From Pseudarthrobacter siccitolerans (GTDB taxonomy: Bacteria; Actinomycetota; Actinomycetes; Actinomycetales; Micrococcaceae): DNA of 64,000 bases. Each line of letters starts with the position of its first letter. Positions within the stretch are counted from its first letter, which is position 1. The DNA lies in the NCBI RefSeq assembly GCF_001046895.1, contig NZ_CAQI01000042.1, positions 1-64,000 on the forward strand, read 5' to 3'. A program made the position numbers and the translations under genes. Below the pieces are notes generated by a model. It was not told where the DNA came from. It did not search any database and saw only the letters and a list, made by a program, of their open reading frames with translations. Positions 9,590-18,983 of the stretch are shown here, piece by piece.

Positions 9590-9760
9590 GGTATGACGCT
9601 CGGCACGTTCGGGTCTTTGCTTCGCGGGCTGCACACGCCGCCTGCGTCGCTGGGGAAGGAACCCGTCAGGCCCCTGCCTGCCTGACAGTTCTGCCCCGGC
9701 CGGAGCGAAGCCGATGTTGCTGGAAAAATCAGCTAGGCAAATAAAAGGACGGAATTCCCC

Positions 9761-10180
9761 TTGGATCCAATGTCAATTCTCCTGTTCGTCATGCTCGGTG
9801 TGTTCATCTTTATGATGTTCCGCCGCAACAAGAAGACGCAGCAGCAGCAGGCGGAGCTCCAGTCGAAGTTCGGCCCGGGCGTCGACGTGATGACCAGCTT
9901 CGGCCTCTTCGGCCGGATCGTGGACATTGACGAGGCAGAGAACAAGGTCACCCTTGAGCTTTCCCCCGGCAACACCGCCACCGTGCACCGCCAGGCCGTC
10001 ACCAAGATCGTTGAACCGGCCGCTGTTCCCGAAGCCGTTGCCCCGGCCGTCCCGGACGATGCATCTTCCATCACGGGCCAGGAAATCACCGCACCGGAAA
10101 CCGGAACCCCGGCGCAGCCGGCCGAGACGCCGGACGAGACCCCGAAGCGCCTCAATGATGAGGGCAAGAAGGACATCTAG
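9761..10180 (+). CDS. yajC: Sec translocase accessory protein YajC
   Basis: Small single-pass membrane protein that associates with SecDF at the translocon. 139 residues: a membrane helix near residues 5-22 (ILLFVMLGVFIFMMF), a basic Gln-rich stretch (RRNKKTQQQQ), then the conserved YajC core (GVDVMTSFGLFGRIV) and an Ala/Pro-rich acidic tail. The start is taken as TTG 9761 because AAAGGA lies 11 nt upstream. The in-frame ATG at 9770 would be 20 nt away. secD follows after 100 bp. Confidence 0.94.
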   Translation: MDPMSILLFVMLGVFIFMMFRRNKKTQQQQAELQSKFGPGVDVMTSFGLFGRIVDIDEAENKVTLELSPGNTATVHRQAVTKIVEPAAVPEAVAPAVPDDASSITGQEITAPETGTPAQPAETPDETPKRLNDEGKKDI

Positions 10181-10280
10181 TCCCCGCTGGCGCTTTTCCA
10201 CCTCTACGGATGCGGAACTCCGCCGGTGCCGGTAACACCCGCACCGGCGGTTCCTGACGTGAATAAGAGAAAGATCAACA

Positions 10281-12041
10281 ATGGCACGAACTGGCCCTAA
10301 GAAACCAGGCCTCAGGGTCCTGGTCTGGCTCGGCGTCATCATCGTCGCGCTGACCGCCGTCCTGGCCGGCGGCACCATGGCCGGGAAGGCAAGCTGGGCG
10401 CCCAAGCTGGCCCTGGACCTCGAAGGCGGCACCCAGATGATCCTGGCGCCCAAGGTTGAGGGCGGTTCGGACATCAATGAAGAACAGCTCAACCAGGCTG
10501 TGGCGATCATCCGCCAGCGCGTGGACGGTTCCGGTGTTGCCGAAGCCGAGATCAGCACCCAGTCGGGGCGCAATGTGGTGGTCAGCCTTCCGGGCACTCC
10601 CTCAAGCCAGACCCGCGACCTGATCCAGGCCTCCGCCGACATGAACTTCCGCCCCGTCCTGCTCAACGGGGCAGGCGCTGCCGTTCCGGAGGAGTCCCGG
10701 GCACCCGAGGACCAGCTGCCCAAGCCGACGGCGGAACCCGCCAACAGCAGCGACACCAACTGGATCACGCCGGAAATCTACCGCCAGTTCGAAGCCCTTG
10801 ACTGCGACAACCCGTCCCAGGACGAGCAGGAACGCTCGGACCCGGCCAAGCCGCTGGTCACCTGTGAACCTGCGTCCGGAACCAACCCCGCCATCAAATA
10901 CATCCTGGGTCCCGTGGAGGTTAAGGGCAGCAACATTGTCACTTCCTCCTTCCAGCTCCAGCAGGGCGCACAGGGTGCCGTCACCAACGAGTGGGCCGTC
11001 AACATCCAGTTCGACGACGAAGGCACGGCCAAGTTCAAAGAGGTCACCGAACGCCTGAACCAGTTCTACGTCGCTGCCGGCGGGGACTCGGGCAACGACC
11101 CCAAGGCCCAGTTCGCGATCGTGCTCGATGACCAGGTCATCTCCGCTCCGCGATCGCTTGCCGTTATCACCGACGGCCGCCCGCAGATCACCGGCGGCTT
11201 CACGGAACAGACCGCGAAGGCGTTGTCTGACCAGCTGCGCTTCGGCGCCCTGCCCATCAGCTTCGAGATCCAGAGCGAACAGCAGATTTCCGCCACCCTC
11301 GGCGGCGAGCAGTTGCGGATGGGTCTCCTCGCCGGCATCATCGGACTGCTGCTGGTGGTGGTCTATTCCTTGTTCCAGTACCGGGCCCTCGGCTTTGTGA
11401 CCATCGCCTCGCTCGTGGTGGCCGGGATCCTGACCTATCTGGCCATCGCCATCCTGGGCTGGACCGAAAACTATCGGCTGTCCCTGGCCGGCGTCGCCGG
11501 CATCATCGTGGCCATCGGCCAGACAGCAGACTCGTTCATCGTCTACTTCGAGCGCATCAGGGATGAGCTTCGTGAGGGACGCGGGCTGGTCTCCGCCGTC
11601 GAAAACGGCTGGAAGCGCGCCAAACGGACCGTCCTGGCCTCGAAGGCAGTCAATCTGCTGGCGGCCCTGGTCCTGTACTTCGTGGCTGTGGGCAACGTGC
11701 GCGGCTTCGCCTTCACCCTGGGCCTGACCGCCATCGCCGACCTCATCGTGGTGTTTATGTTCACGCACCCCACGCTGCAGCTGCTGGCACGCACCCGCTT
11801 CTTTGGTGAAGGACACCGCTTCTCCGGCCTCGATCCGAAGCGCCTCGGCGCCGTTCCGCTGTACCGCGGCGCCGGCCGCCTCAGGACCCCCGAGGACCGC
11901 CCCGCCGTCGCCGTCCGTGCCAAAAACGCGGGTGCCACTGCCGAGGCGGAACGCCGGATGACCATTGCCGAACGCCGCCTGGCGCAGAAGCAGGAAGAGC
12001 TGGCCGGCTCCTCGAAGTCTGCAGCGAAGGAGAACAAGTAA
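10281..12041 (+). CDS. secD: Protein translocase subunit SecD
   Basis: Proton-driven RND-family subunit that pulls secreted proteins out on the trans side of the membrane. 586 residues: first membrane helix at about 14-32, a long extracytoplasmic P1 domain starting with the conserved LDLEGGTQM, a Pro/acidic linker typical of actinobacteria, and five further helices from about residue 346 (GIIGLLLVVVYSLFQY) to 500. The conserved SLAGVAGIIVAIGQTADS element lies in the helix 4 region. The C-terminal 60 residues are charged. AAGAGAAAG precedes the ATG. The stop and the secF start share TAATG. Confidence 0.96.
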   Translation: MARTGPKKPGLRVLVWLGVIIVALTAVLAGGTMAGKASWAPKLALDLEGGTQMILAPKVEGGSDINEEQLNQAVAIIRQRVDGSGVAEAEISTQSGRNVVVSLPGTPSSQTRDLIQASADMNFRPVLLNGAGAAVPEESRAPEDQLPKPTAEPANSSDTNWITPEIYRQFEALDCDNPSQDEQERSDPAKPLVTCEPASGTNPAIKYILGPVEVKGSNIVTSSFQLQQGAQGAVTNEWAVNIQFDDEGTAKFKEVTERLNQFYVAAGGDSGNDPKAQFAIVLDDQVISAPRSLAVITDGRPQITGGFTEQTAKALSDQLRFGALPISFEIQSEQQISATLGGEQLRMGLLAGIIGLLLVVVYSLFQYRALGFVTIASLVVAGILTYLAIAILGWTENYRLSLAGVAGIIVAIGQTADSFIVYFERIRDELREGRGLVSAVENGWKRAKRTVLASKAVNLLAALVLYFVAVGNVRGFAFTLGLTAIADLIVVFMFTHPTLQLLARTRFFGEGHRFSGLDPKRLGAVPLYRGAGRLRTPEDRPAVAVRAKNAGATAEAERRMTIAERRLAQKQEELAGSSKSAAKENK

Positions 12042-13057
12042 TGCCAAGCTTCGCGACGTTCGGTAACGAGCTCTACACCGGCAAGCGCTCCTACAACTTT
12101 GTAGGGGCCAAGAAGATCTGGTTCATCATCGCAGCCGTGGCCGTTGCCCTGTCCATCCTTATCCCGGTGGCAAAGGGCGGCTTTAACCTGGGCATCGAGT
12201 TCCGCGGCGGATCCGAGTTCACGGTCTCGAACGTGAAAACAACGGACGCCGCCCTCGGCGAGAAGGCCGTCACGGACGTGGTGGCCGGCAGCGTGCCCCG
12301 CGTGGCGAACGTGGCCGGGACCACCATGCGGATCCAGACCGACAAGCTCACCACCGATGAGACCCTCCGCATCAAGGAGGGCCTGACCTCAGCCTACGGA
12401 GTCACCGACAACGAAGTGACGTCCACGTTTGTGGGACCCACCTGGGGTGCTGACGTAACCAAGCAGGCGCTGATCGGCCTGGTGGTTTTTGTGCTCCTTG
12501 CCGCGGTGCTCATGGCGTTGTACTTCCGCACGTGGAAGATGTCGCTCTCGGCCATCGCAGGCATGGTGGTGACCATGTTCGTCACAGCAGGGGTGTACGC
12601 CCTCAGCGACTTCGAAGTCACCCCCTCAGCCATCATCGGGTTCCTCACCGTGCTGAGCTACTCGCTCTATGACACGGTGGTGGTGTTCGACAAGATCCGT
12701 GAGAACACTGCCGAGCTTGATGCCTCAACGCGGCGCACGTTCGCGGAGGAAGTGAACCTGGCAGTGAACCAGACCCTGGTCCGCTCGATCAACACCATGA
12801 TGGTGGCCATCCTGCCGGTCGGCGCCATCCTGTTCATCGGTGCCGGCCTCCTGGGGGCGGGTACGCTGCGCGACCTTTCGCTCGCGCTGTTCGTCGGCAT
12901 CCTGATCGGCACTGCGGCCACTATTTTTGTTGCCGCTCCGATGTACGCCTGGCTGCGCCAGAACGAGCCTGACCTCGTACGGCAGGCCAAGCGGGTTGAG
13001 CATCGCCGTGCTGCTGCGGAGCGGTCCGCTGCTCCGGTGGAGCCGGCACAGGCCTAG
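12041..13057 (+). CDS. secF: Protein translocase subunit SecF
   Basis: Partner of SecD in the proton-powered SecDF complex. 338 residues, six predicted membrane helices. The first is at about 27-47, followed by the extracytoplasmic domain with the conserved NLGIEFRGGSEF. Helices 2-6 start near residue 145 and include SYSLYDTVVVFDKIREN, the family signature. The ATG shares one base with the secD stop. A very strong hairpin begins 8 bp after its stop. Confidence 0.96.
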   Translation: MPSFATFGNELYTGKRSYNFVGAKKIWFIIAAVAVALSILIPVAKGGFNLGIEFRGGSEFTVSNVKTTDAALGEKAVTDVVAGSVPRVANVAGTTMRIQTDKLTTDETLRIKEGLTSAYGVTDNEVTSTFVGPTWGADVTKQALIGLVVFVLLAAVLMALYFRTWKMSLSAIAGMVVTMFVTAGVYALSDFEVTPSAIIGFLTVLSYSLYDTVVVFDKIRENTAELDASTRRTFAEEVNLAVNQTLVRSINTMMVAILPVGAILFIGAGLLGAGTLRDLSLALFVGILIGTAATIFVAAPMYAWLRQNEPDLVRQAKRVEHRRAAAERSAAPVEPAQA

Positions 13058-13065
13058 GCCATTCC

Positions 13066-13111
13066 GTACGGGCCGGGCAGCGTCAGAATCCTGACGCTGC
13101 CCGGCCCGTAC
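13066..13111 (+). terminator. Transcription terminator after secDF (21-bp perfect stem)
   Basis: Arms 13066-13086 and 13091-13111 are perfectly complementary over 21 bp, with the 4-nt loop AATC. The sequence begins GTACGGGCCGGG and ends CCCGGCCCGTAC. There is no long U-tract afterwards (CTGGTTTAAG), which is common for high-GC terminators. It separates secDF from relA. Confidence 0.8.
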
Positions 13112-13151
13112 TGGTTTAAGTGCCGGTTATAAAAGTCGCTGCGGTGAGGAA

Positions 13152-13157
13152 TAGACT
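13152..13157 (+). promoter_or_regulatory. Putative -10 element for relA
   Basis: TAGACT fits TANNNT and lies 17 nt before the relA ATG, downstream of the secDF terminator. It is the same hexamer as the one proposed upstream of yajC. No convincing -35 is visible. Confidence 0.35.
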
Positions 13158-13174
13158 GGGGTAATTAAACGGTC

Positions 13175-15580
13175 ATGAAGGGTGCTTCATTGGAAGAACG
13201 TTCTGCGTCGCTGCCGACAGCACAGGGAGATCAGGGTCCGGCCGGTGTGCAGACCGGGACGGCCGCTTCTGCGCGAGCAGGTTCGTTGGTCCCCGTGGAC
13301 AACTCGGGTTCCCGCCCCACTTTTCCGGGCCGCCGGGAACGCACCAGGTCCCGGCTTGCCCGCCTGACCGGCCGGAGCACGGCGAACTATTCGCCGATCC
13401 TTGAGCCTTTGCTGAGGACAGTCCGGGCCAACAATCCCAAAGAGGATTTCGACCTTATCCAGCGCGCATTCGACGTCGCGGAGCAGAGCCACCGCGGCCA
13501 GAAGCGCAAGAGCGGTGACCCGTACATCACCCACCCGGTGGCGGTGGCCACGATCCTCGCCGAGCTGGGCCTGAGCGGAACCACCCTGGCGGCGGCACTC
13601 CTGCACGACACCGTCGAGGACACCCCGTACACCCTCGCCGACCTGAAACGTGACTTCGGCCCGGAAGTTGCAATGCTCGTTGACGGCGTCACCAAGCTGG
13701 ACAAGGTCAGCTTCGGCGAAGCGGCGCAGTCCGAAACGGTCCGCAAGATGGTCGTGGCCATGGCCAAGGACATCCGGGTGCTGATGATCAAGCTCGCCGA
13801 CCGGCTTCACAACGCGCGCACCTGGCGCTTCGTTTCTGCCGAATCATCTGCCCGCAAGGCGCGCGAAACGCTGGAAATCTTTGCCCCGCTGGCGCACCGG
13901 CTGGGCATGAACACCATCAAATGGGAGCTGGAGGACCTGTCCTTCGCGGCTCTGTACCCGAAGGTGTACGAAGAGATCGTCCGCATGGTGGGGGACCGCA
14001 CCCCCGAGCGGGAGAAGAGCCTGAGCGTCATCCGTGACCAGATCACCGAAGATCTGCGGACCGCAAAGATCAAGGCAACCATCACGGGCCGGCCCAAGCA
14101 CTATTATTCGATCTACCAAAAGATGATTGTCCGCGACAAGGACTTCGACGACATCAACGACCTCATGGGCGTCCGTGTCCTGGTGGACTCTGTCCGTGAC
14201 TGTTACGCCGCCCTCGGCACCATGCACTCGCGCTGGAACCCGCTGCCCGGCAGGTTCAAGGACTACATCGCGATGCCCAAGTTCAACATGTACCAGTCGC
14301 TGCACACCACGGTGATCGGTCCTGGCGGCAAGCCGGTGGAGATCCAGATCCGGACCCACGAAATGCACCGCCGCGCCGAGTATGGTGTTGCGGCGCACTG
14401 GAAGTACAAGGACCAGCCCAACCGCACCGCCGTTGGCCCCGGCAGCCCCCGCGACGGCGACATGGGCTGGCTCCGGTCCCTGGTGGACTGGCAGCAGGAG
14501 ACGTCGGACCCGGGGGAGTTCCTCGATTCCCTGCGGTTCGAGATCAACGCCCGGGAAGTTTTTGTCTTCACGCCCAAGGGCGAGGTCATGGCACTGCCCG
14601 CCGGATCCACTCCCGTGGACTTTGCCTACGCCGTGCACACCGAGGTGGGTCACCGGACCATCGGCGCCAGGGTCAACGGGAAGCTGGTTCCGCTCAACAG
14701 CGAGTTGAATCACGGCGACTGGGTGGAGATCTTTACCTCCAAGGCCGAAGGAGCGGGCCCCAGCCAGGACTGGCAGCATTTCGTCAAGAGCGCCCGGGCA
14801 CGCAACAAGATCCGCCAGTGGTTCAGCAAGGAACGCCGTGAAGAGGCGATCGACCGCGGCAAGGAACTCCTCACCCGTGCCATGCGGAAGCAGAACCTTC
14901 CCCTGCAGCGCCTGATGACGCATGAGGCGCTGGCCGCGGTGGCGGAGGACTTCAAATACGTCGACATCTCCGGCCTGTACGCGGGCGTGGGTGACGGGCA
15001 CACCTCCGCCCAGGCGGTCATGGAAAAGCTCGTCGAGAGCCTCGGCGGCAATGAGAGCGCCGACGACGACATCTCCGAAGTCAGCATCCCCACCCAGGTC
15101 ACGAAGGCGCGGTTCTCCGATTCCGGTGTTGTGGTCCGCGGTGTCGGCGACGTCTGGGTGAAGCTGGCCCGCTGCTGTACGCCTGTCCCGCCGGACCCCA
15201 TTCTCGGGTTTGTCACCAGGGGCTCGGGCGTATCCGTGCACCGGACGGACTGCACCAACATCTCCGACCTGAAGGACCAGCCGGACCGGATCGTTGACGT
15301 GGACTGGGCGCCCACGCAGTCCAGCGTGTTCCTCGTGGAAATCCAGGTTGAGGCGCTGGACCGGAAATCGCTGCTCTCCGACGTCACGCGTGTGCTGTCC
15401 GAGAACCACGTGAACATCCTGGCCGCCAGCGTCCATACGTCCAGCGACCGGGTTGCCATCTCAAAGTTCGCCTTCGAGATGGGTGACCCCAAGTACCTCA
15501 GTCACGTCCTGAGTGCTGTCCGCCGGATCGACGGCGTTTTCGACGTCTACCGCACCACCGGGAACAAGCGCCGGAGCTAG
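13175..15580 (+). CDS. relA: Bifunctional (p)ppGpp synthetase/hydrolase (RelA/SpoT homologue)
   Basis: Makes and degrades the alarmone (p)ppGpp during amino-acid starvation. 801 residues. After a non-conserved N-terminal extension of about 70 residues come the HD hydrolase domain (HDTVEDT, His144/Asp145), the synthetase domain (YYSIYQKM, then [10 protein letters not shown] and YQSLHTT), TGS ([12 protein letters not shown]), a Cys-containing region ([11 protein letters not shown]) and a C-terminal ACT domain. The intact HD and synthetase signatures predict both activities. ATG 13175 is used; a short TTG-started variant is possible. The last 120 bp are overlapped by an opposite-strand gene. Confidence 0.96.
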   Translation: MKGASLEERSASLPTAQGDQGPAGVQTGTAASARAGSLVPVDNSGSRPTFPGRRERTRSRLARLTGRSTANYSPILEPLLRTVRANNPKEDFDLIQRAFDVAEQSHRGQKRKSGDPYITHPVAVATILAELGLSGTTLAAALLHDTVEDTPYTLADLKRDFGPEVAMLVDGVTKLDKVSFGEAAQSETVRKMVVAMAKDIRVLMIKLADRLHNARTWRFVSAESSARKARETLEIFAPLAHRLGMNTIKWELEDLSFAALYPKVYEEIVRMVGDRTPEREKSLSVIRDQITEDLRTAKIKATITGRPKHYYSIYQKMIVRDKDFDDINDLMGVRVLVDSVRDCYAALGTMHSRWNPLPGRFKDYIAMPKFNMYQSLHTTVIGPGGKPVEIQIRTHEMHRRAEYGVAAHWKYKDQPNRTAVGPGSPRDGDMGWLRSLVDWQQETSDPGEFLDSLRFEINAREVFVFTPKGEVMALPAGSTPVDFAYAVHTEVGHRTIGARVNGKLVPLNSELNHGDWVEIFTSKAEGAGPSQDWQHFVKSARARNKIRQWFSKERREEAIDRGKELLTRAMRKQNLPLQRLMTHEALAAVAEDFKYVDISGLYAGVGDGHTSAQAVMEKLVESLGGNESADDDISEVSIPTQVTKARFSDSGVVVRGVGDVWVKLARCCTPVPPDPILGFVTRGSGVSVHRTDCTNISDLKDQPDRIVDVDWAPTQSSVFLVEIQVEALDRKSLLSDVTRVLSENHVNILAASVHTSSDRVAISKFAFEMGDPKYLSHVLSAVRRIDGVFDVYRTTGNKRRS

Positions 15581-16195
15581 CTGCGCGAGTTTTTCCAAGG
15601 CTGCCCTCTTGTGGGGCACCCGGGGGCTCGCTTCAACGGCGAGAATCAGCAACCGCAGGCGCACATCGTTCTGCGGGCGCGCCAGCAAACTTTCCAAGGT
15701 GGGGATGGCCCGTTCCGCATCCACATGCAGGGCGATATCAAGTGCAGTGCGCAGGGGACTGGAGACCATCAGACCGCCCAGGCTGACAACGTCGAAGGGC
15801 CCGAGCTTGACCTCATGCAGGCTGCAGCCCCTGGTGTTCCGGAGACTCGAAACCCGCCGCTTGGCATCCACCAGCAGTGCCAACCGGTCCGGCTCGGCCG
15901 CACAGCCATAGATCCAGGCCGCCGTCATGCGCCCGGCCACTACGCGCTGGCGGACGGCCGCCGGAACCGCCCCCGCTGCGGCGCGTGCCCGGAGTTGCGG
16001 GGTGGCGTGGGTTCCGGGCAGTGCGTAGCCGTGCTGATGGAACCGCGTCAGCAGGCCGTCCGCGGCCAGCGACTGAAGCTCCGGGAGGGCAAACGGCATG
16101 CCCGGAGCATAGAGCTCGGGAAAGCGCGGCAGTGGTTCTGCCCCGGAGGATGCATCCGCGCCATGGGCGGCCGGAGTTGCCGTTGGTGTCGCCAT
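15461..16195 (-). CDS. AbiEi-like (type IV antitoxin family) protein
   Basis: 244-residue protein resembling the N-terminal part of AbiEi-family/DUF559-associated proteins. It has a winged-helix-like start ([16 protein letters not shown]), a conserved SA-like AAWIYG segment, and a [16 protein letters not shown] element typical of this family. The C-terminal nuclease domain seen in many relatives is not evident. No AbiEii-type nucleotidyltransferase toxin lies beside it, so a working toxin-antitoxin pair is not supported. Its last 120 bp run antisense to the relA 3' end, so the final 40 residues are constrained by the relA frame. The frame is intact and GC3-rich; function unknown. Confidence 0.72.
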   Translation of the reverse strand: MATPTATPAAHGADASSGAEPLPRFPELYAPGMPFALPELQSLAADGLLTRFHQHGYALPGTHATPQLRARAAAGAVPAAVRQRVVAGRMTAAWIYGCAAEPDRLALLVDAKRRVSSLRNTRGCSLHEVKLGPFDVVSLGGLMVSSPLRTALDIALHVDAERAIPTLESLLARPQNDVRLRLLILAVEASPRVPHKRAALEKLAQLAPALVPGGAVDVENAVDPADSTQDVTEVLGVTHLEGEL

Positions 16196-16299
16196 CCACC
16201 CATCCTGCCGCGCCCTCGTTAACTGGCACAGGCCGGGTTCCGGTTATGTGGATAACCGGAGCCGGGCCTGTTGTGCAAAAGCCTGGGAGTAAAAAGCGC

Positions 16300-17886
16300 T
16301 TAAGTCAGTTCGCTGGCCGAGCGCTGGATCTGGTCGAGCCAGGCCTGGCGCGCTTCGAGGGCTTCCTGGGCAGCCTTGATCCGGCGCTGGTCGCCCGTCT
16401 TCTCAGCCTTGGCAAGGTCTTCCTGGAGCCCGGCGATGGCGGATTCCAGCTGCGAAAGTGCGCTGTTGGTGCGTGCCTTCCGCTCGGGGTTGGACCGCTG
16501 CCACTGCTCTTCCTCGGCGTGGCGGACTGCGTCCTCCACCTTCCGCAGCCCGGCCTCGACGCGTCCCATGTCCGCGCGGGGAACCTTGCCGGCCTCTTCC
16601 CAGCGGTCCCGGATGGACTGCAGTGCCTTCTTGGCAGCCGCCAGGTCCCTCACCGGGAGGATGGCGTTCGCTTCGGTCAGGAGGGCTTCCTTGACCGTGA
16701 GGTTCGAGGCGTACTCCTGGTCAATCTCGTCATTTGCTGCCTGGCGCGCAGTGAAGAAGGCATCCTGGGCGGCGCGGAACCGGGCCCACAGGGCGTCGTC
16801 GTCCTTGCGGCTGGCCCGCGGGGAGGCCTTCCACTGGTCCATCAGGCGGCGGTACTCGCCGGCGGCGAATCCCCAGTCGGTGGAGGTGGACAGTGCTTCC
16901 GCTTCGGCGATCAGCTTCTCTTTGGCGGACTTGGCAGCTGAGTTGTTGCTGTCCAGCTGCGAGAAGTAGGCGCGGCGGTGGCGGTCGAAAACGGTGCGGG
17001 CGGCACGGAACCGCTTCCACAGGGCGTCCTCGTTGCTCCGGCCCAGGCGGACTCCGCTCTTCTGGGCCGCCTTCCAGCTCTCGAACAGTTCGTTCATCCG
17101 GGCACTGGAGGTCTTCCACTGCGTCTGGGCCGGATCCTGGCCGGAGATTTCCTCGGCTTCGGCCACTATCGCCTCGCGGGCAGCGAGCTCGGAGGCGCGG
17201 ACGGCGTCGTGCTCTGCCTTCTCCGCCTTTTCGAGTTCAGCGATCTGCGTGGACAATGCATCGAGGCGGGCCTCTGCAGACCGGAGGTCACCCACCATGT
17301 TGCGCTCGGCGAGCTGCTCGCGCAGGTGGGTGACGGTCTTCTGCATGTCGGTGCTGGGGGCCTTGGAGCTGACGCGCTGTTCGAGCAGCACAATCTGGGC
17401 CACCACGTCGTCATACTTCCGCGCGAAGTAGGCCAGCGCCTCGTCGTCGCTCACACCCGGGTACTGGCCCACGGGGTGCTCCGCGCCGTCGATGTTCAAA
17501 AAGACGTGTCCGTCCCCCTCAACGCGGCCCCACTTCGACGCTTCTGCCAGCGATGTGGCCGGCGCTGCGGGTGCCGGAGCTGCGGCAGGTGCGGCGGCAG
17601 GCTTGGGACGGGAAGCGAAGGCGGCCGGGGAGGGAGCCGGGCGGGGTGCCGGTGCCGGGGCGCTGGTTTCCGGGGTCGTGCCGGCCGGGGAAGGGTTTGC
17701 CGCCGCATTCGCGTCCAAAGCAGTGCCCTCCTCGGCAACGCTGCCGGTGGCGGTGCTTTCGGGGGCCTCTTCCACGGGAGCTTCCGCTGCCGGGGTGCTG
17801 GCTGCAACTGAAACTTCCTCGGGGGCGGGAACCGCCGTCCCGGTCAGGTCTGTTGCTGTTTCGTCGGATTTCTGACTGTCTGTCAC
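16300..17886 (-). CDS. DUF349 repeat protein
   Basis: 528 residues. The first 110 are low-complexity Ala/Pro/Glu/Thr (APAPAPRPAPSP and similar) and probably disordered. A short conserved element follows (WGRVEGDGHVFL), then a long charged helical part containing several DUF349 units, each with a W-x-(A/S) signature such as MNELFESWKAAQKSG, RRLMDQWKASPRA and RDRWEEAGKVPR. Homologues are common in actinobacteria without a firm biochemical role. The start is GTG 17886. It lies 67 bp after the cyclophilin gene on the same strand and may be co-transcribed with it. Confidence 0.88.
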   Translation of the reverse strand: MTDSQKSDETATDLTGTAVPAPEEVSVAASTPAAEAPVEEAPESTATGSVAEEGTALDANAAANPSPAGTTPETSAPAPAPRPAPSPAAFASRPKPAAAPAAAPAPAAPATSLAEASKWGRVEGDGHVFLNIDGAEHPVGQYPGVSDDEALAYFARKYDDVVAQIVLLEQRVSSKAPSTDMQKTVTHLREQLAERNMVGDLRSAEARLDALSTQIAELEKAEKAEHDAVRASELAAREAIVAEAEEISGQDPAQTQWKTSSARMNELFESWKAAQKSGVRLGRSNEDALWKRFRAARTVFDRHRRAYFSQLDSNNSAAKSAKEKLIAEAEALSTSTDWGFAAGEYRRLMDQWKASPRASRKDDDALWARFRAAQDAFFTARQAANDEIDQEYASNLTVKEALLTEANAILPVRDLAAAKKALQSIRDRWEEAGKVPRADMGRVEAGLRKVEDAVRHAEEEQWQRSNPERKARTNSALSQLESAIAGLQEDLAKAEKTGDQRRIKAAQEALEARQAWLDQIQRSASELT

Positions 17887-17953
17887 CGCTAAAAGTCTTT
17901 CGCTTGGAGGGAAATACTCAGGTCCTGCACCGCAGCCTCCGGGGCCGGGCTTC

Positions 17954-18760
17954 CTACTTCAGAGAAAACGAGTCTATCGTGACTGGTTCCACAGGTGCGC
18001 CGTCTGTGTCGCTGCTGCCCGGAGTAACCCCGGCTGCAGCAATATTCGACACCACATCAAGGCCGGACGTCACTCTTCCGACCACCGTGTAGCCCCCGGC
18101 GCTGTCCGCGGGAATGACCGTGTCCTTGTACACAATGAAGAACTGTTTCCCGTTTCCGAACGCGTTGTTCCCCGTGCGGGCCACAGCGATCGTTCCAGCC
18201 GGGTAGGTATTGTCGGCGGGTGTGTTCTCCAGGGGTCCCCACGTGTAGCTTGGGTCGCCCTGCCCGTCAGGGCCGGATGCGCCGCACTGGAGCAGCCCGA
18301 ACGTCTCACCCGTGGTGAGGCGGTGGCAGGACTTGGCACTGAAGTAGCCTTCGTCGCTGAGCGACTTGAAAACAGCGGCGGCCTGCGGTGCTTTCGTTCC
18401 GTCCAGCTCCACAGCGAGGGGGCTGCCGTTCAGGACCAGGTCGCCGGTGAAGGTTTTTCCGGCGGCCGTGTCCGCAGCAGGAATGTTGGGACCGTTGGTC
18501 GCTTGCGCTGACGGGCTGGCAGACGCGGAAGGGCTGGACAGCCCTGCCTCGGCGGCAGCAAACTCCTCCTCGGTGGGATTGCCGGCAAAGGCGGTCAATT
18601 GGAGGACGACGGCGAGCACCACGGCGGCGGTTCCGGCGCCGGCGGCGATCATGTTGTCGCGCTTTCGCCGCTTCTCCTGGTCCCGGCGAAGCTCGCGCTT
18701 GGCTTCCATCTGCTGAATGCGCCGCTTTGCTTCGCGGGCACTGCGTGAACTGGCCGCCAA
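17954..18760 (-). CDS. Membrane-anchored cyclophilin-type peptidyl-prolyl isomerase
   Basis: 268 residues. The N-terminal 36 residues are highly basic and cytoplasmic, then a single membrane helix at about 37-60 (MIAAGAGTAAVVLAVVL) anchors an extracytoplasmic domain through a Ser/Pro linker. The cyclophilin domain has SCHRLTTGETFGLLQCG, GTIAVART and the GKQFFIV strand. The catalytic Arg is replaced or shifted in this branch, so activity is uncertain; the family does act in folding of exported proteins. TTG 18760 is the start, fixed by AGGAGG 4 bp upstream. It is divergent from hisS. Confidence 0.9.
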   Translation of the reverse strand: MAASSRSAREAKRRIQQMEAKRELRRDQEKRRKRDNMIAAGAGTAAVVLAVVLQLTAFAGNPTEEEFAAAEAGLSSPSASASPSAQATNGPNIPAADTAAGKTFTGDLVLNGSPLAVELDGTKAPQAAAVFKSLSDEGYFSAKSCHRLTTGETFGLLQCGASGPDGQGDPSYTWGPLENTPADNTYPAGTIAVARTGNNAFGNGKQFFIVYKDTVIPADSAGGYTVVGRVTSGLDVVSNIAAAGVTPGSSDTDGAPVEPVTIDSFSLK

Positions 18761-18868
18761 GGGTCCTCCTTATTGTCGGGCTGCTGCGCCGTGCGGCACG
18801 GGCCGCAGGCGCAGGTGTCTGACGGCCGAGCCCTCGCTTCCGCTGCATTAGAGATGCTGGCGGATGAC

Positions 18869-18899
18869 GCATAAACTGACTGCCGCACATAGTTTATGC
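18869..18899. repeat. Inverted repeat between the cyclophilin gene and hisS
   Basis: GCATAAACT (18869-18877) and AGTTTATGC (18891-18899) form a perfect 9-bp inverted repeat with a 13-bp spacer. It lies about 85 bp before the hisS start in the divergent intergenic region. It is AT-rich against the local background. It could be an operator or overlap promoter elements (TAGTTT at 18890-18895), but no regulator is linked. Confidence 0.45.
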
Positions 18900-18983
18900 A
18901 TGACTGGCTGGACTGCCGCCGTTCCAGGCCCGTTTCGGGCCGCGCAAGTCCCAGGCACCCTTAGCAAGAGGAGAAAATCCACC

